From Allorhizobium ampelinum S4 (GTDB taxonomy: Bacteria; Pseudomonadota; Alphaproteobacteria; Rhizobiales; Rhizobiaceae), in assembly GCF_000016285.1 (NCBI RefSeq), contig NC_011989.1:3165001-3229000 (forward strand): a stretch of DNA of 64,000 nucleotides, in the 5' to 3' direction. Under the pieces are notes generated by a model. That model saw only the letters and a program-made list of their open reading frames with translations. It did not search any database and was not told the DNA's origin. The position numbers and the translations under genes were made by a program. Position 1 is the stretch's first letter; each line of letters starts with the position of its first letter. Positions 27,655-36,116 of the stretch are shown here, piece after piece.

Positions 27655-28398
27655 TTCCACCAGGGGCGCGGGAACATCGCAGGTCTTTTCCGGCGATTTG
27701 CACAGGTCAGCAATCACGCAGCGCTCGCATTCCGGCTTGCGGGCCTTGCAACAGTAGCGCCCATGCAGGATCAGCCAGTGATGGGCATGGAAGAGATAGT
27801 GCTTGGGGATGATCCGCATCAGGATCTCCTCGATCTCATCCGGTGTCTTGCCGGGTGCCAGCCGGATGCGGTTGCCGATCCGTAAAATATGCGTATCGAC
27901 GGCCATGGTCGGAATGCCAAAAGCCATGGACATCACCACATTGGCAGTCTTGCGGCCGACGCCGGGCAGCGTCACCAATTCTTCGCGGGTTTTTGGCACC
28001 TCGCTGCCGAAATCATCGATCAGCTTTTGACTGAGGGCGATGACATTCTTCGCCTTGTTGCGAAAAAGTCCGATGGTTTTGATATAGTCGCGCACCTTCT
28101 CTTCGCCCAGCGCCAGCATTTTTTCCGGCGTATCGGCCACGGCAAACAGGGCGCGGGTCGCCTTGTTGACCCCCGCATCGGTTGCCTGCGCCGAGAGCGC
28201 CACGGCGACGACAAGGGTAAACGGGTTGACATGCTCCAGCTCGCCCTTCGGTTCCGGGCGCTGCACGGAAAACCGCCGGAAGATTTCCTCCAGCTCGGCC
28301 TTGGAATAGGCGCTGCGAACCGCGACTTTTCGTCCCGCTGGCTTGGGTTGAGAGGGGGAAGAAATTGACTTTTTCAAAGTTTGCGTGCTGGATTTCAT
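27634..28398 (-). CDS. nth: Endonuclease III (DNA glycosylase/AP lyase)
   Basis: Base-excision repair enzyme that removes oxidised pyrimidines and cleaves the abasic site. 254 residues, longer than the E. coli protein by an N-terminal basic tail. The helix-hairpin-helix LPGVGRKTANVV carries the catalytic lysine, MAVDTHILRIGNRI the catalytic aspartate, and the four cysteines of the [4Fe-4S] cluster are at the C-terminus (CKARKPECERCVIADLC). It is divergent from the DUF2244 gene (39 bp between the starts). Confidence 0.96.
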   Translation of the reverse strand: MKSSTQTLKKSISSPSQPKPAGRKVAVRSAYSKAELEEIFRRFSVQRPEPKGELEHVNPFTLVVAVALSAQATDAGVNKATRALFAVADTPEKMLALGEEKVRDYIKTIGLFRNKAKNVIALSQKLIDDFGSEVPKTREELVTLPGVGRKTANVVMSMAFGIPTMAVDTHILRIGNRIRLAPGKTPDEIEEILMRIIPKHYLFHAHHWLILHGRYCCKARKPECERCVIADLCKSPEKTCDVPAPLVELPPQIL

Positions 28399-28437
28399 GG
28401 TTCTATTTGATCAGGTTGGTAAAGAAGGATGGCGTCC

Positions 28438-28920
28438 ATGGGTGAGGTTGCCGATCAACCGATTTTCGCTGCCGAACTGGTACCCTATCGGTCGCTAGGC
28501 CGAAAGGGGTTTCGCATCATGCTGATGCTGTCCGGGCTGGTCTGTGTCGGCTATGGCGGGTTTTTCCTGACGACCGGTGCCTGGCCAATCGGGTTTTTCT
28601 TCGGGCTGGATTTTCTGCTGCTCTACGGTGCTTTCCGGCTGAATTACCGCGCCGCCAAAGCCCGCGAGGAAGTCACGGTATCACGCACCGCCATCTCTAT
28701 CCGCAAATTCACCCCCTCGGGGCGGATGACCGAATTTCGCTGGAACCCGTTCTGGGCGCGGTTCTTTGTCCGCCGCCACGAGGAATTCGGGATCATCTCC
28801 ATGTCGGTGCAGGGGCAAGGCCGGGCCACCGATGTCGGCTCGTTCCTCAATCCCGATGATCGCGAAAGCTTTGCCAAGGCCTTTCGCGGTGCCTTGGCAA
28901 CGGTAACGCAGCGGATCTGA
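28438..28920 (+). CDS. DUF2244 domain membrane protein
   Basis: 160 residues with two transmembrane helices (about 28-66) followed by a cytoplasmic or periplasmic beta-rich part (VTVSRTAISIRKF, FRWNPFWARFFVRRHEEFG). DUF2244 genes are often divergent from nth in rhizobia, as here. An ATG at 28429 is directly abutted by AGAAGG, so ATG 28438 with 9-base spacing is preferred. No biochemical role is known to me. Confidence 0.83.
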   Translation: MGEVADQPIFAAELVPYRSLGRKGFRIMLMLSGLVCVGYGGFFLTTGAWPIGFFFGLDFLLLYGAFRLNYRAAKAREEVTVSRTAISIRKFTPSGRMTEFRWNPFWARFFVRRHEEFGIISMSVQGQGRATDVGSFLNPDDRESFAKAFRGALATVTQRI

Positions 28921-29001
28921 TTTCTGTCAGCGCATGGCAAGAAACGGGTGGCACGGCACGGCCTGTCATGGTCAAGTCGCCTGAGCCAAAGGAAGAGTGC
29001 C

Positions 29002-29889
29002 ATGACCACATTTGCCCGCAGTTTTGAAACAGGCGCCAGCGACATCACCCCCGAAGGGAGCGATTACCAGACCGTGCGCCGGGTGATCGAGATGCTGACG
29101 CTTGACTATCGGGAGCAACCGGCGCTGGAAACCATTGCCGAACGGCTTGGCCAATCCCCCACGCAATTGCAGAAAACCTTTACCCGCTGGGCGGGCCTGT
29201 CGCCCAAGGCGTTCTTGCAGGCGGTGACGCTGGATCATGCCAAACGGCTGCTGGGCCATGAAGGCCTGCCCTTGCTGGAAACCGCGCTGGAGCTTGGCCT
29301 GTCCGGGCCGGGCCGCTTGCATGACCTGTTCGTCAGCCATGAAGCGATGTCGCCGGGCGAGTGGAAAGCCAAAGGCGCGGGCCTGACCATTCGCCACAGC
29401 TTCCACACATCCCCCTTCGGCCTAGCGCTGGTGATGGTGACGGATCGCGGCTTGGCGGGCCTCGGCTTTTGCGATCCGGGCGAAGAAGCTGCCTGCTACG
29501 CCGACATGGCTGGGCGCTGGCCACTGGCCAATTTTGTCGAGGACCCACTGGCCATCGAACCCTATGTGACCAGGATCTTCGACCCTGCCAGTTGGCAAGC
29601 GGAACAGCCGCTCCGCGTCGTGCTGATCGGCTCGGATTTCCAGGTCCGGGTCTGGCAAAGCCTGCTACAAATCCCGCTTGGCCGCGCCGTCACCTATTCC
29701 GACATCGCCCAGAAAATCGGCCAACCCACCGCCAGCCGCGCCGTCGGCGCAGCAGTTGGGCGGAACCCGATTTCCTTCGTGGTGCCGTGTCATAGGGCGC
29801 TGGGGAAGAGCGGCGCGCTGACGGGGTATCATTGGGGGCTGACGCGCAAACGGGCGATGTTGGGGTGGGAGGCTGGGCAGGTGGGGTGA
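29002..29889 (+). CDS. AraC-type HTH fused to methylated-DNA-protein cysteine methyltransferase (Ada-like)
   Basis: 295-residue fusion: AraC-family HTH (about 15-115; ETIAERLGQSPTQLQKTFTRWAGLSPKAFLQ) joined to an O6-alkylguanine transferase domain (about 135-290) with the acceptor cysteine in VVPCHRALGKSG and DNA-binding IPLGRAVTYSDIAQKIGQP. It repairs alkylated guanine and may activate genes. The N-terminal Cys4-zinc methyl-phosphotriester domain that triggers E. coli Ada is absent, so induction must differ. No adjacent alkylation-repair gene is seen. ATG 29002 follows GGAAGAG. Confidence 0.92.
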   Translation: MTTFARSFETGASDITPEGSDYQTVRRVIEMLTLDYREQPALETIAERLGQSPTQLQKTFTRWAGLSPKAFLQAVTLDHAKRLLGHEGLPLLETALELGLSGPGRLHDLFVSHEAMSPGEWKAKGAGLTIRHSFHTSPFGLALVMVTDRGLAGLGFCDPGEEAACYADMAGRWPLANFVEDPLAIEPYVTRIFDPASWQAEQPLRVVLIGSDFQVRVWQSLLQIPLGRAVTYSDIAQKIGQPTASRAVGAAVGRNPISFVVPCHRALGKSGALTGYHWGLTRKRAMLGWEAGQVG

Positions 29890-30014
29890 GTGGTGGATGG
29901 CGGATGGCGGATGACGTCCGATGCTGCCCTTGCCCCTAAACCGACGTCGTGGTTACACCTGAACCGGAATTAGCAATACTCAGATAGATGAGTGACTGTA
30001 TGTGGGGAATGTGA

Positions 30015-30461
30015 GTGAGTTTTCGAAGACGACGCTTTTCCAGGAATGCAATCATTATATTATTGGCCGCCGGGCTTCCTTTTGCGTACTTTTACTATCT
30101 TATCGCCACTGACTACCGCAAGGACCCGGCAAGGGTCGCCTTCATCATGAACATCTCGGAACTGCCACAGTCGGTTCGAGACATCGAATGTTCAGCAACT
30201 GCCATCACCGACCTAATCGTAACTTGCGCGTTTAGAATTAACCCCGAGGACTTTCAAAGCCTCGTAAGCGGGTGGCATTTCAAGAGTGACAGAGTTTCCG
30301 GTGATGGAAGAGATTACGGGACGGATGCGAAAATAGGTCCATCTTTCGATGCGGCGGTACGGTACTTCGTTTACCCAGACAGCTTCAAAAAAGGTGGCCG
30401 TGTCGATCTCGTGACGAATAGAGACCAGACTATGGTTGTCGCAAACCGATACGAGGAATGA
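30015..30461 (+). CDS. Unknown small protein with N-terminal membrane anchor
   Basis: 148 residues starting at GTG 30015 with GGGGA upstream. The basic N-terminus (RRRRFSR) and the following hydrophobic helix (about 12-30) suggest a signal anchor with the rest in the periplasm. The rest contains two cysteines (DIECSA, VTCAF) that could form a disulfide. Codon use appears less GC-biased than in neighbours. I recognise no family. It lies in a short accessory stretch with the regulator fragment and the hydrolase. Confidence 0.6.
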   Translation: MSFRRRRFSRNAIIILLAAGLPFAYFYYLIATDYRKDPARVAFIMNISELPQSVRDIECSATAITDLIVTCAFRINPEDFQSLVSGWHFKSDRVSGDGRDYGTDAKIGPSFDAAVRYFVYPDSFKKGGRVDLVTNRDQTMVVANRYEE

Positions 30462-30506
30462 AATCCGCAGTGGCGACAATGAGGGCGCAAAGTACACGTC
30501 CTCTCC

Positions 30507-30590
30507 TCACCCCACCAACCGTAACAATTCCCTGGGCGCCTCCTCGTCCTTGATTGGTGTATTGCAGCAGATGCGGAACATAGTGGCGCG
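30507..30590 (-). pseudogene. Degenerate duplicate of the 3' end of a SorC-type regulator gene
   Basis: Read on the minus strand these 84 bp encode RATMFRICCNTPIKDEEAP then RELLRLVG and a stop. The intact regulator ends HATMRRIGCNTLITDEAAA then RELLGLVA and a stop at 31747-31830. By hand about 60 of 84 bases agree. No start or body of the gene is present, so this is a decayed remnant of a paralogous or homologous gene copy. Confidence 0.7.
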
Positions 30591-30669
30591 GTAGAGACTG
30601 AGAAAGCGGGGGGTAGGAAGAACAATCAATTTGTGATGAGATATTAGGTGCTCGCTTTATGGAGGCTCC

Positions 30670-31662
30670 ATGCCAGTTGGCTTTAGAACAGGCTCTAGTT
30701 TCGATCCCCTGCGATTGAATTGGGATGGTTCTGGTCCGCGTCCACTACCATGGACCGCTTGGTATCCGACAGACGAGAAGTCGTCCGCTCATCCTCTCGT
30801 CGAGAAATCCTGGTTCAGGAAACAACCCGTTGGTGTCAACGCGCAGATAGCGCATGCGGACGGGACGTTGCCGCTTGTTCTATTGTCGCACGGAACAGGC
30901 TCCACAGCCGCTGGTTTGGAATGGCTTGGCTTCCGGCTGGCCGAGCAGGGCTTTGTCGCGTTAGCGGTGAACCACCACGGACATACGGCCTTCGAACCTT
31001 TTCGCGCAGAAGGGTTCCTCTGCATGTGGGAGCGCGCGAAAGACCTGACAGCTATTCTCGACGACCCCAATTGGCGCAACGAACTAAGAGTCGAAACCGG
31101 CGATCAAATTTTCGCTGCGGGCTTCTCAGCCGGAGCGTATACGGCACTTTTACTGTCTGGAGCGCGTATCGCATTTTCACAGTTCGAGCCCGACAACCCG
31201 GAAAAGAGTCCGATCCGTGGGCCGCGAGAATTTCCAAACCTCGCCGATAAACTGCCGAAACTCTTTAAAAACCCGGTTTTTCGAAGGTCTTGGGAGCAAA
31301 GGCGCTCAGACTTTTCGGATCGCAGAATCCGCGCGGCATTCGCAATTGCTCCGGGTCGTTCCGTGCTGGGTTTCTCTCAGGATAGTCTTCAGGCTATCAA
31401 CAAACCTGTCCATCTGATAGGCGGTGACGAAGACACTGTTGCGCCACCAGACCAGTGCTGCAAATGGCTGTTCCAAAATATTCCGGACTGTAGATATGAG
31501 ATTTTGACGGGAGGTGTCGGTCATTACACCTTCCTCCCAGAAGGATCTGAGATAGGACGAGAAGCTGCACCTGAACTGTTTATGGATGGAGCAGGGTTAG
31601 ACCGAACCGCAATCCACGATTACGCTGCAACATTGGCCGCAGAATTCTTCAGGTCAACATAG
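30670..31662 (+). CDS. Alpha/beta hydrolase (dienelactone hydrolase/PAF-acetylhydrolase-like)
   Basis: 330-residue serine hydrolase. The oxyanion region LVLLSHGTGSTAAG (about 70-82), nucleophile elbow AAGFSAGAYTALLL (about 155), acid VHLIGGDEDTVAP and histidine GVGHYTFLP near the C-terminus make a complete triad. No signal peptide. A strong GGAGG lies 4 bases before the ATG. Codon use is less GC-biased than the surrounding core genes, in keeping with an accessory insertion bordered by the regulator remnant and the intact regulator. Substrate unknown. Confidence 0.87.
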   Translation: MPVGFRTGSSFDPLRLNWDGSGPRPLPWTAWYPTDEKSSAHPLVEKSWFRKQPVGVNAQIAHADGTLPLVLLSHGTGSTAAGLEWLGFRLAEQGFVALAVNHHGHTAFEPFRAEGFLCMWERAKDLTAILDDPNWRNELRVETGDQIFAAGFSAGAYTALLLSGARIAFSQFEPDNPEKSPIRGPREFPNLADKLPKLFKNPVFRRSWEQRRSDFSDRRIRAAFAIAPGRSVLGFSQDSLQAINKPVHLIGGDEDTVAPPDQCCKWLFQNIPDCRYEILTGGVGHYTFLPEGSEIGREAAPELFMDGAGLDRTAIHDYAATLAAEFFRST

Positions 31663-31677
31663 ATTGGAAACTATTAA

Positions 31678-31695
31678 AAGGCCCTTCGGGCTATG
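31678..31695 (-). terminator. Short hairpin between converging genes
   Basis: GCCC-GAA-GGGC stem with flanking pairs, followed on the minus strand by CTTTTAATAG. It lies 15 bp after the hydrolase stop and about 50 bp after the regulator stop on the other strand; best fit is the regulator terminator. Confidence 0.5.
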
Positions 31696-31746
31696 TGGCA
31701 TAGCAATAGCGCCGCCAGGCGAGATCCTCAACGACCCTGTCATTTC

Positions 31747-32724
31747 TCACGCAACCAACCCCAACAACTCCCTCGCCGCAGCCTCATCCGTAATCAGCGT
31801 GTTGCACCCTATACGGCGCATGGTGGCGTGGATGGCAATGGCGCGGTGGGCGCCGCCGGAGGCGATGACGATGTGTTTGGCTTTTTTCAGCGTGTCGAGA
31901 TTAACGGACATGACCCGCTCGTTGATTGGGTGGGAGACCGAGCGGCCCTCGGCATCAAGGAAGTTGAACATGGTGTCGCAGACGCAGCCTGCCTCGATCA
32001 GTTCGTTCAGCGTGGCGCGGCTGATGAAGCCTTCTGACAGCGAGGTGGATTGCGGGCGGATGTCGCCGCAGGAGACCACGGCGAGGTCGAGGTTTTCGGC
32101 GAGGTCATAGAGGGTTTTCAACCCGCAATCCTCAATCAGCGCCCGTTTGGTGGCGACGCTATCGACCAGCAGTGGGGCCAGGAACATATAGCATTCCGCC
32201 CCGAGCTGGCTGGCCAGCCGCCATGTATAGTCGATGGGATTGGTCTGGTGGACGGCGACAATGCCGCCCAGCAGCGAGACGACCTTGCAATTTTCCCGGC
32301 GCGGCGGGCGAAAACCAGCCAGCGACGCCGTCATGGTGCGGCCCCAGCCGACGCCGATGGTCGCATTGTCAGTCACCACTTCGGTCAGGAATTGGCCAAG
32401 CGCCAGGCCGACGGCGCGGGCGATGCCTTCGGCATCCTGCCCGGCAGAGGACGGCACGACCACGGCTTCATCCAGGCCGAAGGCCTTTTCCAGTTTCACG
32501 GCCAGTTCGACGCAATCGTCGATGCCCTCAGCAATCCAGATCTGCACTTCGGAACGCTTCAACGCCTCATCCAGCAGCCGGATCACCGTCGAGCGGCTGA
32601 TGCCGAGGCGTTCGGCCACATCCTTCTGGGTCAGGCCCTGGTTATAATAGAGCCAGGCAGCCCGAAGCCGCAGCGATGCTGCCTCCGAATAGCTGCTCTG
32701 GGTCTCCCGGCGAAGCTTGACCAC
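31747..32724 (-). CDS. SorC/DeoR-type sugar-binding transcriptional regulator
   Basis: 325 residues. The N-terminal HTH (about 15-60; AAWLYYNQGLTQKDVAERLGISRSTVIRLLDEA) is followed by the SorC sugar-phosphate-binding domain (about 65-325, with IGVGWGRTMTASL, VVSLLGGI and the late IVIASGGAHRAIAIHATMRRIGCN). Family members respond to phosphorylated sugars. It is divergent from tal with an inverted repeat between them, so it probably controls tal and itself. A decayed copy of its 3' end lies 1.2 kb away. Confidence 0.9.
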   Translation of the reverse strand: MVKLRRETQSSYSEAASLRLRAAWLYYNQGLTQKDVAERLGISRSTVIRLLDEALKRSEVQIWIAEGIDDCVELAVKLEKAFGLDEAVVVPSSAGQDAEGIARAVGLALGQFLTEVVTDNATIGVGWGRTMTASLAGFRPPRRENCKVVSLLGGIVAVHQTNPIDYTWRLASQLGAECYMFLAPLLVDSVATKRALIEDCGLKTLYDLAENLDLAVVSCGDIRPQSTSLSEGFISRATLNELIEAGCVCDTMFNFLDAEGRSVSHPINERVMSVNLDTLKKAKHIVIASGGAHRAIAIHATMRRIGCNTLITDEAAARELLGLVA

Positions 32725-32774
32725 GATGCGAATTGTCCCCTGTTTTCCGTCTCCTGACTATCGCAAGCCATGCA

Positions 32775-32802
32775 ACATTTGTCAAATCCAACGGACAAAT
32801 GT
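32775..32802. promoter_or_regulatory. Inverted repeat operator between the SorC regulator and tal
   Basis: ACATTTGTC (32775-32783) and GACAAATGT (32794-32802) are exact complements separated by 10 bp, about one helical turn from centre to centre. The site is 51 bp upstream of the regulator start and 134 bp upstream of tal, as expected for a SorC-family binding site. Confidence 0.6.
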
Positions 32803-32935
32803 CTTGACTTAATGCCCCTCCATAACGATATTCAGATCAAAGGACAGAGGATATGGTCCCCAGGTCGCAAAGACGTGTTGGAACGCAAATGCCCGTCCAG
32901 TGTTCATTTAATATGTGACATGAAGGAATTGCCTG

Positions 32936-33892
32936 ATGACTTCGAAACTCGAACAGCTTCGCGCCATGACCACGGTTGTCGCCGATACCGGTGACATTGA
33001 GGCCGTAACCCGCCTGAAGCCGGTGGATTGCACCACCAACCCGACCATCGTGCTGAAAGCCTTGGGCACCGACATGTTTGCCGATGCCTTTGAAGAGGCG
33101 ATCAAATGGGGCAAAGCCAAGGGCGGCGCCTCTGATGCCGTGACCGAGGCGATTGCCGACCGGCTGGCGATTTCGGTTGGTGCGGCGCTTGCCAAGATCG
33201 TGCCGGGCCGGGTCTCGACAGAAGTGGATGCTGATCTGTCCTTCGATACGCAGGCCTCGCTCAACAAGGCCCGCGCCATCATTGCCCAGTATAAGGAGCG
33301 TGGCATCGAGAAGGATCGCATCCTGATCAAGCTCGCCTCCACCTGGGAAGGCATTCGCGCCGCCGAAGTGCTGCAAAAGGAAGGCATCGACTGCAACCTG
33401 ACCCTGCTGTTTTCCAAGGCCCAGGCCATTGCCTGCGCGGAAGCCAAGGTGTTCCTGATTTCGCCTTTCGTTGGCCGTATTCTCGATTGGTACAAGAAAT
33501 CGACCGGTGAAAACTACACCTCTGAGACCGATCCGGGCGTGGTGTCAGTGCGTCAGATCTATAATTTCTACAAGGTCAATGGCATCGAAACCATTGTCAT
33601 GGGCGCGTCGTTCCGCAATGCGGGCGAGATCGAAGCGCTTGCCGGTTGCGACCGGTTGACAATCAGCCCAGCGCTGCTGGACGAGCTGGATGCGGCAACT
33701 GGCGATCTGCCCCGCGTGCTGTCTCCTGAGAAGACCACGCCCGATCCGCTGGTGTCGCTGGATGAAAAGGCGTTCCGCTGGGCGCTGAACGAAGATGCCA
33801 TGGCGACGGAAAAGCTGTCGGAAGGCATTCGCGCCTTCGCCAAGGATCTTGGCACCCTACGTGGCATGGTGGCAAAGAAGCTGGCCGCCTGA
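32936..33892 (+). CDS. tal: Transaldolase (TalB type)
   Basis: Cytoplasmic class I aldolase of the non-oxidative pentose phosphate pathway, exchanging dihydroxyacetone units between sedoheptulose-7-P and glyceraldehyde-3-P. The 318 residues match the TalB length. Signatures are [13 protein letters not shown] near the N-terminus and the Schiff-base lysine in [19 protein letters not shown] (about 130); [15 protein letters not shown] follows. AAGGA precedes the ATG. It links functionally with the xylose genes 11 kb away, which feed the same pathway. Ends in a hairpin terminator that carries repeat element copy 2. Confidence 0.96.
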   Translation: MTSKLEQLRAMTTVVADTGDIEAVTRLKPVDCTTNPTIVLKALGTDMFADAFEEAIKWGKAKGGASDAVTEAIADRLAISVGAALAKIVPGRVSTEVDADLSFDTQASLNKARAIIAQYKERGIEKDRILIKLASTWEGIRAAEVLQKEGIDCNLTLLFSKAQAIACAEAKVFLISPFVGRILDWYKKSTGENYTSETDPGVVSVRQIYNFYKVNGIETIVMGASFRNAGEIEALAGCDRLTISPALLDELDAATGDLPRVLSPEKTTPDPLVSLDEKAFRWALNEDAMATEKLSEGIRAFAKDLGTLRGMVAKKLAA

Positions 33893-33914
33893 TTTCGACG
33901 ATATCTTGAGGAAT

Positions 33915-33938
33915 AGGGCGCGGCAAAGGCTGCACCCT
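33915..33938. repeat. Hairpin direct repeat, left copy, flanking repeat element copy 2
   Basis: 24-bp sequence beginning AGGGCGCGGC and ending GCACCCT, identical to 34111-34134 except for one base near the right end. It is the left duplicate of the tal terminator hairpin; the single A-for-G change weakens its stem. Confidence 0.85.
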
Positions 33939-34110
33939 CAGTTTATTGACAAACCGCGATCTCGGCATTTCGTCACCCTCGGGCCTGTCCCGAGGGTCTG
34001 CTGTCGCTGAATAAGCCATTGATGCTGTTGGATTAAATTAACGTGCTTAGATGCTCGGCACAAGGCCGAGCATGACGTCGAGGATAAATGCGGACTTTGT
34101 CAGCAGTCTG
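33939..34110 (-). mobile_element. 172-bp dispersed intergenic repeat element, copy 2 (inverted)
   Basis: Reverse-complement copy of 6199-6370, identical in length and about 90% identical with no gaps. Ends are CAGTTTATTGACAA (left) and CAGACTGCTGACAA (read inward from the right). It contains the same two internal hairpins. It sits between two copies of the tal terminator hairpin. Confidence 0.8.
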
Positions 34111-34139
34111 AGGGCGCGGCAAAGGCTGCGCCCTTTTTC
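34111..34139 (+). terminator. Terminator hairpin of tal, right copy, flanking repeat element copy 2
   Basis: AGGGCGC(G)GC-AAAG-GC(T)GCGCCCT followed by TTTTT: a canonical Rho-independent terminator on the plus strand. Displaced about 220 bp from the tal stop by the element insertion. Confidence 0.8.
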
Positions 34140-34153
34140 GTTACCGCGAACCC

Positions 34154-34747
34154 TCACTCATCGCTATTGCCGCCCGCCCCGCTTTGGCTATTGCCGAACG
34201 GATTGGCATAGCCGCTGCCATTGTTCTGCCAGCTGGAACCTTGTCCGCCCTGGCCTTTGCCTCCTTGGCCTTTACCCCCCTGGCCTTTACCAACAGGCAA
34301 TTCAATCACCGGATCAACCGGCACGCCGCCAATCATCCCTGGCGGGTCGCCACCGGTTTTGACGACATAGCGGCCATCCACCCAGCCGCTGATGCGCGGG
34401 CGGTCCACGGTGGCGATCCGGCACCAATAGCCGCCCCGGCTTTCCATGCAGTTCTGCATGTCAACAGGCGTACCTTCGGTCAGCGCATGAATGATGCGGA
34501 AATTCGGCCCTGCACCCGACAGAACCGGCAATTGCTGGCCAGGCTTGAGTCCGGTGACATGCCAGAGATAGGGATCGGGGAAATCCATTCCGCCTGGTGC
34601 GCCATTCCCCTGACCATTGACAGAAGGTGCCGGGATCACCGTCTGGCTGAAGGCTGGCATGGCGGAAAATACCAGGAAAAACGCCAGCATGCTGCGCCCG
34701 GTCATTCGGCTCAAAAGCCTGCGGCTGAGACTGGCTGCTGGAGGCAT
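34154..34747 (-). CDS. Exported SH3-domain-like protein with GGKGQ repeats
   Basis: 197 residues with an N-terminal signal sequence (LAFFLVFSAMPAFSQ). A bacterial SH3-like domain spans about residues 60-130 (LPVLSGAGPNFRIIHALTEGTPVDM, GGYWCRIATVDRPRISGWVDGRYV) with one cysteine pair that may form a disulfide. The C-terminal tail is low complexity: a GGKGQ pentapeptide repeated in tandem and a Gly/Asn/Ser-rich end. SH3b domains often bind peptidoglycan, so a periplasmic cell-wall role is plausible. GGAGA precedes the ATG. Confidence 0.82.
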   Translation of the reverse strand: MPPAASLSRRLLSRMTGRSMLAFFLVFSAMPAFSQTVIPAPSVNGQGNGAPGGMDFPDPYLWHVTGLKPGQQLPVLSGAGPNFRIIHALTEGTPVDMQNCMESRGGYWCRIATVDRPRISGWVDGRYVVKTGGDPPGMIGGVPVDPVIELPVGKGQGGKGQGGKGQGGQGSSWQNNGSGYANPFGNSQSGAGGNSDE

Positions 34748-35044
34748 GGCATTCTCCTGTTGCTGGAAAAGGCCTGCTGGCCTTTCTGTGGGCGGTGACG
34801 CGCCACATTTTCACGGTTACATTGTCTTACCCGATGATCCGTTAAATTCAGGTGGACAACTCAGTTCGGAAAAAGTGGCTACCCCTGTGCAATGATGTTT
34901 ATGATTGATTTCGACTGTAAATAAGCTTCAGGCGTTGTTTTCGTTCCCCGATGATGACAAGGTAGGGTCTTCGCGCTACCCGCACTCCCCCGTTGGTTTA
35001 CTGGCCTCGTCTCTCTTCGATGGCCCTTTTCTCCGTTTGTTGAC

Positions 35045-35953
35045 ATGATGAAATCGACTTCGCTTGGCTATGTCTTTGCCTTTGCCGCCTATACGGTATT
35101 TTCCATGCAGGATGGCATTTCCAAGCATCTGGGCGATAGCTATTCGCCCGTCGTGGTCGCCACCGTGCGCTATTGGGCCTTTGCGATCTTCGCGCTCATT
35201 CTGGCCGCCCGCAGCCGCAATGGTCTGGTCGCGGCAGTCAAAACCAAACGGCCTATCCTGCAAATCCTGCGGGGCCTGTTGCTGGGCGCGCAGATCCTGG
35301 TGTCGATTGCTGCCTTTCACTATGTCGGACTTGCCCAATCGCAGGCAATCTTTGCCGCCGGGCCAATTTTCGTGGCGCTGCTGTCGGTGCCGCTGCTGGG
35401 CGAGCAGGTGGGCTGGCGGCGCTGGACGGCGATCCTGGTCGGCATGCTCGGCGTGGTGCTGATCCTTTCGCCGGGCTCAGGCAGTTTCAGCCTGATGGTG
35501 GCGCTGCCACTGTTCTGCGCGCTTTCAGGGGCTTTTTACGGCATTCTGACGCGGCTGGTCAGCCGTGATGATCCGCCCGTCACCAGCTTTTTCTATATGT
35601 GCATGGTCGGCTTTGTCGGGGCCAATTGCATGGCACCATTTTTCTTGGCTCCGATTGCCAGACAGGATTGGTTCTGGATGTTGGCGCTGTGCTGCACCGG
35701 CATTGCCGGGCATTTTTCGCTGATCAAGGCCTATGAGCACTTGAATGCCGTGGTGCTACAACCGATTGCCTATTACCAGCTAGTGTTAGGCTCAATCATC
35801 GCAGTAACGGTGTTTGGCGAAAGCCTGACCCACAATATGGTGCTGGGCTCGGTCATCGTGGTGGGTGCTGGCCTGTTCACCGTCTGGCGCGAACAGGTGG
35901 TGGCGCGGCGAAAAGCGCTTGAGGTTCAATCTATTGCAGAACCTGCTTCTTAA
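35045..35953 (+). CDS. EamA/DMT family permease
   Basis: 302-residue drug/metabolite transporter with ten predicted transmembrane helices built from two EamA repeats (first about 8-140 with QDGISKHLGDSYSPVVVATVRYW, second about 150-285 with a HFSLIKAYEHLNAVVLQPIAYYQLVLG motif). Such proteins move small metabolites or drugs across the inner membrane. Two ATG codons lie in tandem at 35045 and 35048 with no strong SD. No operon partner; substrate unknown. Confidence 0.88.
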   Translation: MMKSTSLGYVFAFAAYTVFSMQDGISKHLGDSYSPVVVATVRYWAFAIFALILAARSRNGLVAAVKTKRPILQILRGLLLGAQILVSIAAFHYVGLAQSQAIFAAGPIFVALLSVPLLGEQVGWRRWTAILVGMLGVVLILSPGSGSFSLMVALPLFCALSGAFYGILTRLVSRDDPPVTSFFYMCMVGFVGANCMAPFFLAPIARQDWFWMLALCCTGIAGHFSLIKAYEHLNAVVLQPIAYYQLVLGSIIAVTVFGESLTHNMVLGSVIVVGAGLFTVWREQVVARRKALEVQSIAEPAS

Positions 35954-36116
35954 CTAAACTTCATACGGGAACTGATTACGCCCTTATTAACCGTGGTTGC
36001 GAATATACGACGATAAAGAAAAACGAATATACCCAATTAAGCCTTCGGCAACAGGAAACTCCTAAAACTAGGGGGTGTTTTGCGTTTGTGGAGTGGGCCA
36101 TGGGATATCGTGTGTC

